Origin: Neoceratodus forsteri
Lineage: Eukaryota > Chordata > Ceratodontiformes > Ceratodontidae
DNA length: 64,000 bases
Reading direction: 5' to 3'
NCBI GenBank assembly: GCA_016271365.2
Contig: CM057449.1
Location: forward strand, 1,568,000,501 to 1,568,064,500
The notes under the pieces were generated by a model. It was not told where the DNA came from. It saw only the letters and a list, made by a program, of their open reading frames with translations, and searched no databases. Shown here piece after piece: positions 11,180-23,297 of the stretch. A program made the translations under genes and the position numbers. Each line of letters begins with the position of its first letter. Position 1 is the first letter of the stretch.

Positions 11180-12110
11180 GAGGGAGAGAAGAGGGTAGCT
11201 AGGCAGGAGGTGAATGTTATGAACCAGTATTTAGGAAGCTGTGAAGAGCAGTGAAGGAGATGCCAATACTTAAGAGGGGTGTGACACTAAAGTAAAGAGA
11301 GCAATTATGGGTAAGAGCTGGGGTAATTATAAGAAAAAAGCAGAAGAAATGAATGAGGGGTCCAACCTGGTGAGGGTGATTTGGGGGAGTAGCACTGTAC
11401 ACTGCCTCTGTGTAATCAAACATTGGTAGGGTCCTTTCGAGGATGATTTAATGGTGAACTGAGAGAGGCAGACAGGACTTGTACCTGTATTGCCAAGCTT
11501 AGGATGAGGTTTTCTATGCATGGAATAAGTGCAGATGAAAAATCAAGGGATAAATCCAACTACACACAGAGGTTCTTGATATGGGAGAGTTTTTTAAGGG
11601 GGTGCCATCAAGTCTTGAAGGCTGGGTTTGTTTGGAACCTAATGCCTGTGTTTAGTGCCAGAAGTCATGGAAACAGTCATTTTACCATGAAGAGAGAGCT
11701 GGTTTGGGTGGGCCCAATGCTAAACATTATCACAGTCATACTGAAGTGACAATTCCAGCTCAGGAACTGAGATTCCAGAAGTACAGAATATAGTGTCATC
11801 CAACTATATTTGGCTGCTCAGGAACAAACAGGAAAGTCACTGAGAGCACTGGAAAGGAGCAAGAGGCCCCGCATAGAGCCTTGAGGGGTCTCCAGAACTG
11901 ATAAGAGGAGGATAAAGCATCACCAACCTGGTCTGACTGGTACCCGGTCAGAGAGGTAGAAGCAGAACAAGCTGACCACAATGTCAGATACTGTACTCCT
12001 GCCCCTCCAAGCTTTTCCAAGAGGATCAGTTGGGCCACAGTATCAAAGACCTTGTCAAGATCAATGAATGTGGTAGCAGTTATCTGTGCCTAAACCATAC
12101 ATCCCAGTAT
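11180..12110 (-). pseudogene. L2-like LINE reverse transcriptase relic
   Basis: Reading the minus strand from about 12,075, a segment TFIDLDKVFDTVAQLILLEK is motif A of a non-LTR reverse transcriptase, normally F.DL.KAFDTV.H. It is followed by LGGAGV and, in a shifted frame, by a G.M.G(P/L)LL stretch like motif B. Beyond that, frameshifts and stops break the frame; the 11,330-11,520 stretch may be the thumb/C-terminal part. The clade is not certain (L2 or CR1 group). It abuts the CR1 tail at 11,179. Confidence 0.5.
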
Positions 12111-12890
12111 GAAATCAGTGATCAAAAAAGATGAAGAAGATGATAAATTAGATTTCTGAAAGCCAGACAGGAAAGAGAAGGAAATATAATGTTGAAATGT
12201 AGAATGTATCTTCCATGTTGCAAGAGTAACAGAATAGACTCACAGGAATAACATTGTCCTATGTAAGAAAAAAATAAGTGTGGCTTGTGTGAACCTCAAG
12301 CGATTTGACTCTCATTTTGGTGAGATTCATAATCAAGTTCCATTCATATTTCCCATGGTTGTGATTTAAACAGACCTGAACCCTGTTTAAATATAAAGTG
12401 CTTCGTATTTCCCAGACTTTTGATAACATGTCAACCTTTTCATCTAAAAAGGTGATATGCTGCTTAATCTTGCCATCCCCCAAGACATCTTTTACAGTAC
12501 TTTCAAGGGAGTAGTAAATGAAAGAATGTTGGTCTATTTCAATCTTTTACAGCTGAAAAGAAAATTTTATGAAGCCTTAGTAAAGGCAGAAGAATGCTTA
12601 GAAAGTCTACCCTGACCTTCAGGGAAAAAAAAAAAGTTCTGCAGCAATGAAAAGAGCTTTAGCAGTTGCACGTAAAACAAATTTTAATCAATTGTTCAGA
12701 TTTGAATCTTTCTTTTCAGCCCCACTAGACATTTTATCACTATAGTGTAGTTTAGTTTTGTCTCTGTGGGCCTTACTAGGAGATTTACTTTTCTTCAGCC
12801 ACTAAAAGTTCCAGTCTCTATGAATTTTGATGAGAAAGCATTTTTAATTGTTACATTTTAGAAACTATTTGATCATTCATACTATAAGCA
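12111..12890. other. Unassigned sequence
   Basis: A short minus-strand frame (12,259-12,483) has a lysine-rich, coiled-coil-like start but no recognised family. The remainder is AT-rich without visible structure. Confidence 0.35.
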
Positions 12891-12894
12891 AGCA

Positions 12895-13060
12895 AACTTT
12901 TATTCATAAAGCACCCTCTCCCATAGGCTTTGGGTGCAGTACATTATAAAATGTCATAACTTTACATATAGGACATGAATAGTGAAATAAGATATACAAA
13001 TAACTACGGTATTAAGAATTTAAAGCTGACGTAAATAAATGATAGTCAGTCTACAAATAA
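12895..13060 (-). mobile_element. Possible L2-like 3' tail
   Basis: The stretch ttattcataaagcacc, then tttgggtgcagtacattata, is the reverse of the sort of terminal stem seen in L2 tails and L2-mobilised SINEs. Nothing else supports it. Confidence 0.25.
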
Positions 13061-13177
13061 TTATGAATATAAACAGTCAGTAAACTAAAGTAAATCAAAA
13101 GCTTCCATAAAAAGATTACCATAGTAATTTATGGTAAGAAGGGACTTTCGGTCTATCAGGACCCCTCCCCCCCCCGG

Positions 13178-13192
13178 CACACACACACACAG
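13178..13192. repeat. (AC)n microsatellite next to a C run
   Basis: A short CA dinucleotide run directly follows a run of C at about 13,164-13,175. Confidence 0.7.
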
Positions 13193-13486
13193 TTTAGAAG
13201 CTGGTATTAATAAGTGCTGTATGCTATGCAAACAAATATTATACAACGGCAAGAAAGAATCTTGGACTGTGATTGGTCATCTTGGGCTGAACCCATGACG
13301 TTATCCCAGCACGACACCATGGGTCTAGACTCAACCACACTGTGAACCTGCAGATCATCTTGAGCACATTGATCATCTTGAACATGATTGTTTCATCTGC
13401 TCTTAAAAAACAAAAATATTTTTCCACACAAAAACATCTTTAAATGTATTTTTTTTATTCTGTATAACAATGATCCATTGTATAAT

Positions 13487-13630
13487 AGGAATAATGCACT
13501 CCAGGGTGTGTGTCATTTGGGATAACGCCACGCCTGGGGCATTGGACGCACTCAACCTGTGGCCTTGTGCCCAACCCCCCAGGCATGGCATTATCCCAGC
13601 ACAACACACACCCTGTCGTGCATTATTCCT
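13487..13630. mobile_element. Palindromic MITE, family P copy 2
   Basis: The ends are aggaataatgcac and its exact reverse complement gtgcattattcct. The arms are about 62 bp and contain gggataacgcc... against ggcattatccc. The central loop, read on the minus strand, is ggcacaaggccacaggttga, nearly the same as the loop of copy 1. A third partial match to the arm (cgttatcccagcacgacac) lies upstream at about 13,292. Confidence 0.75.
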
Positions 13631-13755
13631 TTACTAATTTATAGGGATGCCTGGCATACTGTACTACACAGCGCACCCAGTGATTCCCCTGGTTAGCAGA
13701 AATTTGTCCAAGCTTACCTTAAATGTCCGTACTGTTTTCTTATTCACTGTCTATG

Positions 13756-14060
13756 CAAATAATAATAATAATAATGCTTTATTTATTATGCGCCTTTCAT
13801 GTATCAAGGCACAGTACAAAAAGACAATAAAACACACTAAAAGCAGGAACATCATCATAAAATATACAATACAAACCAGCAATCATCACCACCATATGCT
13901 TTAACCCAGAGATAAGACTTTAGGGCCTGTTTAAAACTCCCCACGATCGTGCACTCCCTAATCCCTAAAAATAGGCTGTTCCAAAAGGATCACCATCCTC
14001 TGGTAGAAGTGCCTCCTAACCTTACAAGCATATTTGCCACCCTTGAATTTCAGACCCATC
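13756..14060 (-). mobile_element. L2-like LINE/SINE 3' end
   Basis: An (aat)n run is followed by gctttatttattatgcgcc and tttcatgtatcaaggcacag, the reverse of an L2-style tail. Downstream, the ctgttccaaaaggatcacc and agaagtgcctcc phrases resemble the non-coding part of such elements. Confidence 0.4.
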
Positions 14061-15455
14061 CCTAGATTTCCTATGGCTTCTCCAAGTCTTCCATGGTTTC
14101 CATGGATATGATAATGGTATTTTTACAAGGGTTCCCTATGATTTCCTTCACCATTTTCTAAGATCAAGGACACAGAAAGAAGAAAACAATGGCAAATAGC
14201 ATGGAATTCCACAGAAAAGTCAATGTTTCCATGCTATCATGACAATACACTAATATGTGTACAGTGTTAGTCATGGAATCCATGGAAAATCTTGTTAATT
14301 CAATCCCAATGTTTATGGTAACTCATGGAAATATGCCCAGATACTCCATGGTTCCCAAGTTCCTTTCCCAAGGTAGTTTCCTTGCAACCCATGGAAAATT
14401 TTGGGATGGGACATGTCCCTGCATCCTGCTAGAGAACATCAGAACAGCTCCATCTGCTGGATCTTTTCTATATTCTTGAGTATGGCGAAGACCGGCTTCC
14501 TATCTCTAGATCATTGTATGGATTAAGTCTAGCATCCCTTCAAGTTTGCCTGCACCATTTAAAACAGTTACTGCTTTTCTTTAAAAGTATAATATAGATA
14601 AATTAATGTATGTCTCCTTCACACTCTGATAGGAGTCTTGTAGTAGCTCCCAATGACAATCAACATGATCAAAAAAGAAGAATAGTTGGGGAGCGACAAG
14701 TGTTACTGAACAAATTTAGATTACTAGGTAAAGTTCATGCAATCCAGTACCACTGATGCATTGATAATGTTATTAACAGAGTTAAGGAATTCCTGAAGAA
14801 TATACAAGTCTCTCAGCATCCAGTCTCTCATCAGTTTGTCCCTGCAGAACATTTTCTTTCATACCCATACAATGACCTTGTGTCCAGGCATATTTGCAAA
14901 GAACCAGCACTGGCCCAATGTGCACTGGTACAAATGTCATAAGGTTGACTCAGGTGGCTTAAGTGCAAGTTTGTATGGGGGATGGGAGAGCACAGAAAAA
15001 GTTGGTTTTGTCTAGTTGACTTAGTCCCAACTTGGCAGATGCATACAAAGTTGGACCCTTACTGTCCTAAATTGACTCAGGTTCAAAAATGGCACCTGCT
15101 GAGTCTACAGTAGTCAGAAACCAGCCGCAGTGGGTGCTACCAGATGCATGTGCATCTTCTAACTGTGGTGCTAGCAGCTAGGCTTTAGAAAACCAGCACC
15201 CCCCCCCCCCCACCCCCCGTTCAGAAAATGAACCTTAAAAATCCCTGTGCTTGTGTTATGCTTCTCTTTCCTCAAACTAGAAGCATTCTGGAAGCAGAAC
15301 TAGAAACTAAGAAGCAGGTGAACAAACTGCAGTCAGATTGTTTTGCAAGAAATGCCAAGGAGATTGTGGACTGCTCATATTGAAACCAGAGGTGGGATGC
15401 CCATTCCTAGTAAAATATCATCTATTGTAGATTGAGGGAGCACTCCTGACCAATT
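14061..15455. other. Unassigned, with clustered ttccatgg/ccatggaa words
   Basis: Between about 14,090 and 14,400 the self-complementary ccatgg and its extension ttccatgg occur repeatedly in both orientations. This hints at an old inverted-repeat element, but I could not define arms. The rest holds nothing recognisable apart from a C run near 15,199. Confidence 0.35.
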
Positions 15456-15540
15456 GGAATGCTCCATTCCCTGCACATGAAACACTCTTATTCTGTGAAG
15501 AGTGTCTCATGCGCAGATGCCCTGGAAATGGGCATGTTCC
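15456..15540. mobile_element. Short palindromic element
   Basis: The left arm (15,456-15,489) ends in gcacatgaaacactctt and the right arm (15,497-15,540) begins aagagtgtctcatgcgc, with an 8-base loop. The outer parts also pair (atgctccattcc against ggaaatgggcat) with one gap. Confidence 0.5.
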
Positions 15541-15559
15541 AGGAAGTTTTTTTTTTTAA

Positions 15560-15589
15560 ATATTATTGATCACTTTTGATCAATAATAT
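15560..15589. repeat. Perfect 12 bp hairpin
   Basis: The stem atattattgatc pairs exactly with gatcaataatat across a 6-base loop, just after a T run. It may belong to the element immediately upstream. It is not a bacterial-type terminator in this context. Confidence 0.6.
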
Positions 15590-17160
15590 ATTAATATGTC
15601 CCCCATCACCACTTGTTCCTGTATTAGAGTAGCTTCACTTGCCTTCAGCTTGAGCCAGAGCAACTCCGCTTCACTTTGCCATTCTCGCTGCAGCTGAAGA
15701 CTCATGAAACCACTCTCATAGAGCAACAAGTGGCTTCAGGGAAACTATTAACATATATTATACTGTAATGAAAATAAAATGAGTAGCATAACTACTACAT
15801 TTACAAATGTTGAAGCCTAACCTACAGGCCTATAGATTTTATTGGAGAAAAGTGGTAGCAGAGATGTTGTAGCTCAAGAATGTTGGAGAGAAGCACACAA
15901 TTATAAACTAATTTCAGGGGCATGCTAGCATATCTTCACTGCCTTTCTTAGCCCAGAAAGTATTACTTGGATGACAATTGTTTTTGAGGGGCAGAGGCAC
16001 CTGATGTCCAATCACTATGTGCATGATCTCACTGGCAGGCAACTATACTCCATGAAATGACAACTGAAATGGCCAAACCTGTGACCAAAATAACAGAAAC
16101 ATCAGAAATGCTGTGCACAATGAAGAATCAACTTCATAACCAACTAACTTGTCAGAAATAAAAAAGAAAACAACTTCAACCAACTGGCACCAATGACAGC
16201 ACCAAGGGGGGAGCACGCGGGGTCTGAAGCAACCCTACAATTCAGTTTTATTCTCAAATATGCCATTATTCTTGACCAATAGTGACTTTCTGATGAACTC
16301 AGCTTCCCTGCACATTAGGTCTACAGCCTTTCCTGAGTGGAAGTCCTCTTTGTATCCCAAATTAACCATTACAAAGCTATATCTTTGAACATTAAACCCA
16401 CTGTGTCCTTTGTAAATCTGTATTATTACTTTATACTTTTGTTATACTTATTTACTGAAAAATTCAATATAAGACTGTTCATCATATAAATCATATACAT
16501 TAATGACTCAAGTATGTGTGGAATGCTTACTTAGTCTGAATAACAGTCTTGAAGGTATTCTTCTAAAACATGTGCCTCATGCTCCTTATACACAGTACAT
16601 GGATCATAATGTACTCTACAGAAGAGATGAGCGTCTAGGCCAGCTCATAAGACAAAGTCTCTCTGTCAAGACATGCAGTAGGGGGCCAGATTGTCAAAAG
16701 GGTGGGACATAGATGTAAATGCATGTAGCATCCACTTTTGTGTCATCCCAATTGCATCCTGGCAATTGTGCTGCTATTTCCAAAAGTCAGCTTCATTTGC
16801 AACAAAAAGTCACAATTGGTGGTAGAAAACGGGGGCAGATGTGATTTCCATAATTTTTCTACTATTGCATCTTTTGTTATGAGACTTTTGGATGCAGTTA
16901 GAACAGTTTTGATGGATTTCCCTTTTTCAAATAGAATTGGGTGGATCTTGGACAGTTCTTTTTGAAAATCATGCCCAGAGTAATTTTCAGGTTTTAAAGT
17001 CTTGACGATCCCCCAAATTAAGGTTTGTGGTATTACAAAAGATTCTCACACTTTATTTTAGAAGGCATGATTTGGCTCAGTGGTCAACCCTCCATGCTTG
17101 ACTTTCCATTTAGGGAAAAAACAGCTGCAAGCAAAAGCAATCAGTATTTATATGCAGCTA
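15590..17160. other. Unassigned sequence
   Basis: No protein-like frame, RNA gene or repeat was recognised. Short frames at 16,503-16,965 are unlike known families. Confidence 0.4.
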
Positions 17161-17460
17161 GGTTTAGCGGCAGCTGTACATTTAGGCATTTAATCATTCA
17201 ACATAGTTTCTAGATCAGGACAATCAGGTCTATCTTTAGGGACAGTACTTCAGTGGCCTTTTGTTAACCAACAACTGCTGGCATGAACATCCATCTCAAT
17301 ACAGGGACCACTGAAGGTAGGTTTAGACATTTTACCATTCAACATAGTTTCCAGATCAGGATAGTCAGATCTATCTTTAGGGACAGCCATTCATGGGCCT
17401 TTTGTTCACCAGCAACTGCTGGCATGAACATCAATCTCACTAACATTAGTGGCAAAATTT
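17161..17460 (+). repeat. Two-copy tandem duplication (~140-160 bp unit)
   Basis: Copy 1 starts at 17,161 and copy 2 at 17,320. Both contain ggtttag, cattcaacatagttt, tagatca/cagatca, tctatctttagggacag and gctggcatgaacatc in the same order. Copy 1 has about 18 extra bases near its start. Confidence 0.8.
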
Positions 17461-17596
17461 GTCAATCAGAAAGCTTTGTTTCAAAGAAATGTAGATACTG
17501 TATGACATTCCTTCTGCAATCTAAGATTGTTGGAAATGGTTGTTAACTAGACGTGGTGTTTACTAATTCTTCAGTCCTTGATTAGAACTTTGTTAC

Positions 17597-17700
17597 TATC
17601 CCAGGTCAGATTTAACTGTAACCCCTCCAAATTGCAGGGTTTGTAGGCTGTTCCTCTTTCCTCCAAACTGCAGGGGTTATAGGCTGTTCCTCTTTCCCTG
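17597..17700 (+). repeat. Short tandem duplication (~45 bp unit)
   Basis: Two adjacent copies read cctccaaa(t/c)tgcagg..tt.taggctgttcctcttt. This small duplication lies just downstream of the larger one. Confidence 0.65.
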
Positions 17701-18084
17701 CTTACCCCCAAGGGTTCTCAGTTGCTGCTGTCTACCAGAGATTATAGAGGGATGACACTATTAGTTCTACAAGGAGACAGAGAGGTTCATTGGTATAAAG
17801 CATTCCTGACAGCCAGTGAGGCATGTGACTGGTAATGTGCACCCACTTGATGGCAGAGCACTAGACCCATGGAGTGGTCTGGCCCTAAGTCCCACTATTG
17901 CTCCATACTTTTCCCAACAATAAAAAGGATGCCCCAAGCTTCATGTTGGGTCAGGATGGTGGCTGCCATATAGCACTGATTGATGGTAGGCCTGTGAGCT
18001 TGCTCTTTCCATCTAGGAGGAAGAGAAGGTGGTTTAGGAACTTTAAGTTGACAAGATGCACAGATGTAGACAGGTGTTTCAACA

Positions 18085-18655
18085 TAATTATTTATTTATT
18101 TAAGAGTTTAACCAGGAAGGCATACTGAGCAGAGTATAGCTCGATTTCAGTTGCAACCTGGGGAAGGGGGCAGGGAGAAACATGGACAAAACAAAACAGT
18201 GCAATAGGAGTGGAGATAGACATATTGCAGAATTATTTGGCTAACTTGCATAGACTAGCAGCTGCAAAACATAGAGATACCAGAACAGTAATTAAAATGT
18301 ACAAATTGTACATTCAGATTTAAATTAAACATTTAAAGATTATGACTAGAGCCTAAACACACACACACATTACAGCAGTAAATTTCAAGCTGAGCTAGCA
18401 GAGCTAGCAGAGTGACAGAAAGCCACACACAAAATGAAAAATTAGCAAAATTTGCCTGAGCCGGTCGCTCAGACTGAGACATTAGCCACAGTCGCAGGAG
18501 GTGAAGAAATGGGCAATGATGTGGGTGTTGAGAAGAGGTGAAGGGGACATGTGCCAGATGTCTGCAGGAAGGAAGTTCCACAGTTTGGGCATGCGGAGTC
18601 TAAAAGCTGCCTGGCCAGCAACGGTGGACATATGTGGCACAGACATGAGGTGGGA
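18085..18655 (-). mobile_element. LINE 3' end with C-terminal coding remnant
   Basis: The left edge is (ttta)n followed by aagagtttaaccaggaaggc, the reverse of a LINE 3' terminus. Coding traces appear on the minus strand at 18,560-18,620: AAFRLRMPKLWNFLPADI. The (R/A)PRLWNSLP pattern marks the end of L2/Rex-type LINE proteins. The unit stops where the next CR1 begins, so the CR1 may have landed in it. Confidence 0.55.
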
Positions 18656-18699
18656 GTCTATGTTCCAAGAGCAAAAGAAGAAGGAAACCACCTTGGTTC

Positions 18700-20018
18700 T
18701 CAAACACAGTAGCAGAAAAGGTCAGAGCCAAAAGACTGGCCTTCAGGAAATATAAGGGAATGTAGTGGGACGAAGATAGGGAGGCATACCAAACTTCCCT
18801 AAGGGAAGGCAGTAAGGCAGGCAAAGACCCAAACCGAGGAAACACTAGCATGAACAGAAAAAGAAGGTGACAAGACTTTCTATAGATACATTAGTGAAAG
18901 GAGAAAGTCCAGAGGGGGTATCGCTAAGATCAAAGGAGATAAGGGGAAGTGTGAGGAGGACCAAAGCACCTATCCTAAATATATACTTCTGCTCAGTGTT
19001 TACTGAGGAGAAGGTAGGGCAGGGCCCACAGCTCAGCACCATGGACACAGGGGGGAGGGAGGTGTGCACTAGTCCCTTCACAAAAGAAAGGGTCCTACAA
19101 GAGCTCACTAAGCTCAGGGTGGACAAGGCAATGGGACCTGATGATCCCAGGGTACTAAAGAAGCTAAGGGTGGAACTAGCAGAGCCATTATCAGAACTGT
19201 CTAGTGAGTTTCTGAGCACAGGAGAGGTCCCAGAAGACTGGAGAAGGGCTCATGTGATCCCGCTCCACAAGAGTGGTAGCAGGGAGGAGGCAGGGAACTA
19301 CAGACCAGTCAATCTTACCTCAGTAGTGGGCAAGATTATGGAGGCACTCCTTAAGGAAAAGATGTGCAACACCTGTAATCCATAGGAGCACAGGATCCAA
19401 GACAGCATGGGTTTACAACATGAAGATCCTGTCAAACTAATCTCATAGATTTCTTTGACTGGGTAATCAGAGTGGTGGACCAAGAAGGAGCAGTTGATGT
19501 CACCTACCTTGACTTCAGCAAAGTTTTCAATACTGTTCCACATAGAAGATTGATTAATAAGTTGGGTAGGCTCGGGGTGGGTCAGAAGTTGGTCAACTGG
19601 GTGGCAAACTGGTTGGCGGAAAGAAAACAGAGTGGTGAAAAACAGTATACAGTCAGAAGAAATGCAAGTTACAAGTGGGGTATCTCAGGAATCAGTCCTG
19701 GGGCCAGTCCTCTTCAATATCTTGATCAGTGACATTGCAGGTGGACTGGAGGGTAAGGTTTGTCTGTTTGCAGATGACACTAAGATCTGCAACAGAGTAG
19801 ATGATCCAGATGGAGTGGGCAGAATGAGAAGAGATCTGGATAAACTGGCAAAATGGTTGGAAGAGTGGCAAATGGGGTTTAAGGCAAAGAAGTGCAAGAT
19901 CATGCACATAGAGAAGAAAAACCCTGAAGCCACCTATAGGTTTGGGGGTGGGGGGGGGAGTTGCTGGCAATCACAAGGGAAGAAAAAGACTTGGGCATCA
20001 TCATCACAGATGACCTGA
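18700..20018 (+). pseudogene. CR1-A reverse transcriptase, first part
   Basis: The connector region (AFRKYKG, then a broken FYRYI-like stretch) leads into IYFCSVFTEEK, a CR1 landmark. It is followed by VDKAMGPDDPRVLKKL, EDWRRAHVIPLHKSGSREEA, GNYRPVNLTSVVGKIMEALL, then YLDFSKVFNTVPHRRL (motif A), VTSGVSQESVLGPVLFNILI (motif B) and CLFADDTKICNRV near 19,767 (motif C with the catalytic FADD intact). It needs at least two frame changes, one between 19,385 and 19,470 and one between motifs A and B. In the family the product makes cDNA at the nicked target; this copy cannot be translated whole. Confidence 0.9.
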
Positions 20019-20419
20019 AATCATCCAAGAAGACCACTAAAGCAATAGGTAAGGCTAGAGGGATGTTGTGGTGTATTAGTAGGCGTATCGCAAGTCGTGA
20101 GAGGGAGGTAATAATCCCTGTTTACAAGATATAGATACATAGATACATAGACAGTGTCGGCAGATAAGGGCCTATGGCCCACCCAGTCTGCCCATTTGAG
20201 CTTGTAAGTTCAGTTTATGTTTTCCTAGAAGTCTGTTGCCCCTTACCCCTGACCTCCAGAATTCCTTTATGTCTATCCCATGCATTCTTAAATCCCGTGA
20301 TTGTTTCAGCCCCCACCACTTCTCTGGCAGGGTGTTCCACTTGTCCACCACCCGTTCTGTGAAGAAATTCTTCCTCATGTTTCCTCTGAATCGTCCCTCC
20401 TCCAACTTCATCCCATGCC

Positions 20420-22100
20420 CTCTAGTCCTGGTACATCTTTTTCGCTTAAAATAGTGTATTCCTGCACCTTGTTCCTCCCTGTGAGATACTTGTATGTCTC
20501 TATCATATCCCCTCTCTCCCTCCTTTCCTCCAGGGAGTACATGTTCAGTTCCTTCAACCTGTCTTCATAGGACTTGTGATGCAATCCATGCACCATCTTT
20601 GTTGCCCTCCTCTGAACCTTCTCTACCCTGTCTATGTCCTTACTTAGGTATGGTCTCCAGAACTGTACACTCTACTCCAGGTGGGGCCTCACTAGTGTCT
20701 TGTATAGTGGAATTATGACCTCTCTTTTCCTGCTGGTGATGCCCCTGCCTATACATCCCAGCATCCTATTTGCTTTACCTGCTGCCTTGTCACACTGTTT
20801 CCCTACCTTGAGGTCATCAGAGATGATAACCCCAAGATCCCTTTCCTGTTTGGTGCATGCTATATCCTCACCCCCAACTGATATATAGTACCAGGGTTTT
20901 GTGCCCCATATGCATTATCTTGCACTTCTTTGCATTGAATTTCAACTGCCAAACCCTGACCATTCTTCAAGTTTCTGCAGGTCCCTACTCATTCTGTCTA
21001 CACCCTCTGGTGTGTCTACTCTGTTACAGAGCTTTGTGTCATCAGTGAACAGTGAAATTCTGCCTTCTGGGTCCTGCATAATGTCACTGATGAAGATGTT
21101 GAATAGGACCGGTCCCAGCACTGATCCCTGTGGTACCCCACTGGTCACTCTTCCCTCTGTGGAGTGTCAGCCATTTACCCCACCCTCTGTGTCCTGCCAC
21201 CCAGCCAGTTACCTACCCACCACACTACTGTCCTGCCCACAGCCATATTCCCCAGTTTGTGTAGTAGTCTTCTATATGGCACAGTGTCAAAGGCCTTGCT
21301 GAAGTCCAGATAGGCCATGTCCACTGCCCTCCCCTGATCCACCTCCCTAGTCACCCAGTCAAAAAATTCAACGAGCTTGGTCTGACATGACCCCTCGTGG
21401 TGAAACCATGCTGCCTTGGGTCCTGTAGTCCATTGACAAGCAGATGTTCCACCAATCTCTCCTTCAGTAGTGCTTCCATGATCTTCCCCACTACCGAGGT
21501 GAGGCTGACTGGTCTGTAGTTCCCTGCTTCCTCTTTGTTCCCGCTTTTGTATAAGGGGACTACATCTGCAGTCCTCCAGTCTTTGGGTACCTCCCCTGTT
21601 TCCAGTGATTGGCTAAACAGGATAGCCAGAGGTTCAGCCACCACCTCTCTTAGTTCTTTAAGGACCCTGGGGTGCACCCCATCTGGCCCCATTGCTTTAT
21701 CAACTCTTATTACTTCCAGTTCCTTCAGGACCCATTCTCGTGTAAAGGGACTTGTGTCCATTTCTGCACCATTCTCACCCTTGTACTCCCTTCAGACCCA
21801 TTAGCCTCCTCTTCCTCAGTAAAGACTGAGCAGAAATTCCTGTTCAATATGTCAGCTTTACTGTTGTTATCCTCCATGCAGCCCCCATCCTCCCCCTTCA
21901 GTCTCACTATCCCACCCTTTGTCTTTCTTTTTTCACTTATGTACCTGTAAAAGGTTTTGTCCCCTCTACCCACTGATTTTGCAATGTGTTCTTCTGTCTG
22001 AGCTTTGGCTTCCCTTACTGACCTCCCTGCTTCCCTTTGCTTCTCCTGGTACTTCTCCCATCCCCTTCTGCCTGTGTCTTTTGTATTGCCTGAATGCAAT
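20420..22100 (-). pseudogene. CR1-B reverse transcriptase and C-terminus
   Basis: In order on the minus strand: FYRYISEKRKTKGGIVRLKG, NRNFCSVFTEEEE, DKAMGPDGVHPRVLKELREV, DWRTADVVPLYKSGNKEEAG and PVSLTSVVGKIMEALLKERL; then MTSGVPQGSVLGPVLFNIFI (21,148 leftward) and SLFTDDTKLCNRVDTPEGVD near 21,050. Motif C reads FTDD where active CR1 has F/YADD. The C-terminal part ([20 protein letters not shown]..) lies at 20,596-20,408 and a last piece, FFTERVVDKWNTLP, at about 20,350. Several shifts make it non-functional. Confidence 0.9.
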
Positions 22101-22274
22101 CGTTTTGGCTTTCACTTTCTTTGCTACCTCTTTGGAAAACCATAATGGTCTCCTCTTCCTTTTCCTCTTGCTAACCTGCTTAATGCATAATTCTGTTGTT
22201 CTTGTAATCCCCATTTTAAATACTGCCCACTGTTCCTCAACCCTGATTCCTGTCCTATTCCCTTAATGCCTCTT

Positions 22275-22829
22275 TCAAGTATCCCCATTTTCCCAAAGTC
22301 TGCCCCCTAAAATCCAGGATACGTGTTTTGTGTGGTTTGGTTCTGCTCTTTCTGTGATTTCAAACCACAATGACTGGTGGTCACTGTTCCCCAGGTGCTC
22401 CCCACTGTTACCCCCATCACACTGTCCCTGTTTGTGAGCACAAGGTCCAGTATTGCCTTCTGCCGAGTTGGTTCCATGACCAGTTGCTTGAGGAAGGCAC
22501 CTGAAGGAGTCCAGGATAAATCTGCTCCTAGTTGATGCTGCTGCTGGGATGCTCCAGTCCACGTCTGGAATATTGAAGTCTCCAACCAGTACTACCTCAC
22601 CCTTGTCTGCCATCCTTTGGATGGCTAGCATCAGCTCCCTATCTGTTTCTTCCTCCTGGGCTGGTGGTCTATAGACCACACCTGTGCGGATGGCTGTCCC
22701 CATTTTCCTTTCCAGCTTGACCCACAGTATCTCTCCCCCATTTTGTTCCTCCTGGATCTCTGTGGCCCTTATGTCATTTTTCACATACAGTGCCACTCCT
22801 CCTCCCTTCCTGCCTGTTCTGTCTCTTCT
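22275..22829 (-). pseudogene. CR1-B AP-endonuclease-like domain, N-terminally truncated
   Basis: Reading leftward from 22,829: TGRKGGGVALYVKNDI, then VVYRPPAQEEETDRELM, VVLVGDFNIPDVDWS and, further on, NSDHQSLWFEI. The GDFN and SDH boxes hold catalytic residues of the APE-type endonuclease that nicks target DNA in CR1. The first part of the domain, with its N and E active-site residues, is missing. A shift separates PAAASTRSRFILDSF from the last third. Confidence 0.85.
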
Positions 22830-23297
22830 GAGACACTGGTCAGGCCTCATCTGGAGTACTGCATGCAGTACTGGAGTCCACATCTGCACAAGGACATTAA
22901 CAAAATGGAGGTAGTCCAGAGAAGGGCAACCAAAATGGTTCAGGGGCTGCATCAGAAAACATATGAGGACAGATTAACAGAGCTCAATATGTATACCCTA
23001 GAGCAAAGGAGGGAGAGAGGTGATATGATTGAAACATTCAAACATCTTAAGGGCATTAGCAAGGTGAAAGAGTCTAACATGTTTCAATATAAGAAAAATA
23101 GCAGGACAAGAGGACACAGCATGAGATTAGAGGGAGGTCGATTAAGGGGGAATGTAAGGAAGTTCTTTTTCACAGAAAGGGTGGTGGATGCATGGAACGG
23201 CCTACATCAGGAAGTGGTGGATATGAATACACTGCAGAGCTTCAAACAGGCATGGGATAGGCATAAGGGAGCAATAAAGATGAGTATGAATAGATAG
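22830..23297 (+). pseudogene. CR1-A reverse transcriptase C-terminal part
   Basis: This piece continues CR1-A after the insertion: [78 protein letters not shown]-like TRGHSMRLEGGRLRGNVRKF and FFTERVVDAWNGL. It is open to a stop at 23,297. The segment is the thumb and C-terminal region found in all CR1 proteins. The frame is intact over about 155 codons, which suggests a fairly young copy. Confidence 0.9.

Larger units (their letters stand above)
20129..22829 (-). mobile_element. CR1-B: CR1 LINE inserted head-on into CR1-A
   Basis: The left edge holds gatacatagatacatag, the reverse of a CR1 octamer tail (ctatgtatctatgtatc), followed by the complement of ccttatctgcc. The right edge is a 5' truncation inside the endonuclease domain, at RRDRTGRKGGGVALYVKNDI. 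It is the fullest CR1 in the window, with endonuclease, connector, reverse transcriptase and C-terminal domains, all with stops or shifts. No target-site duplication is evident, as is usual for CR1. Confidence 0.9.

Noticed and set aside
10428..18655. A single large element linking the similar edges at 10,428 and 18,085
   Set aside because: Both edges are in the same orientation and resemble LINE 3' ends, so two separate insertions explain them better.
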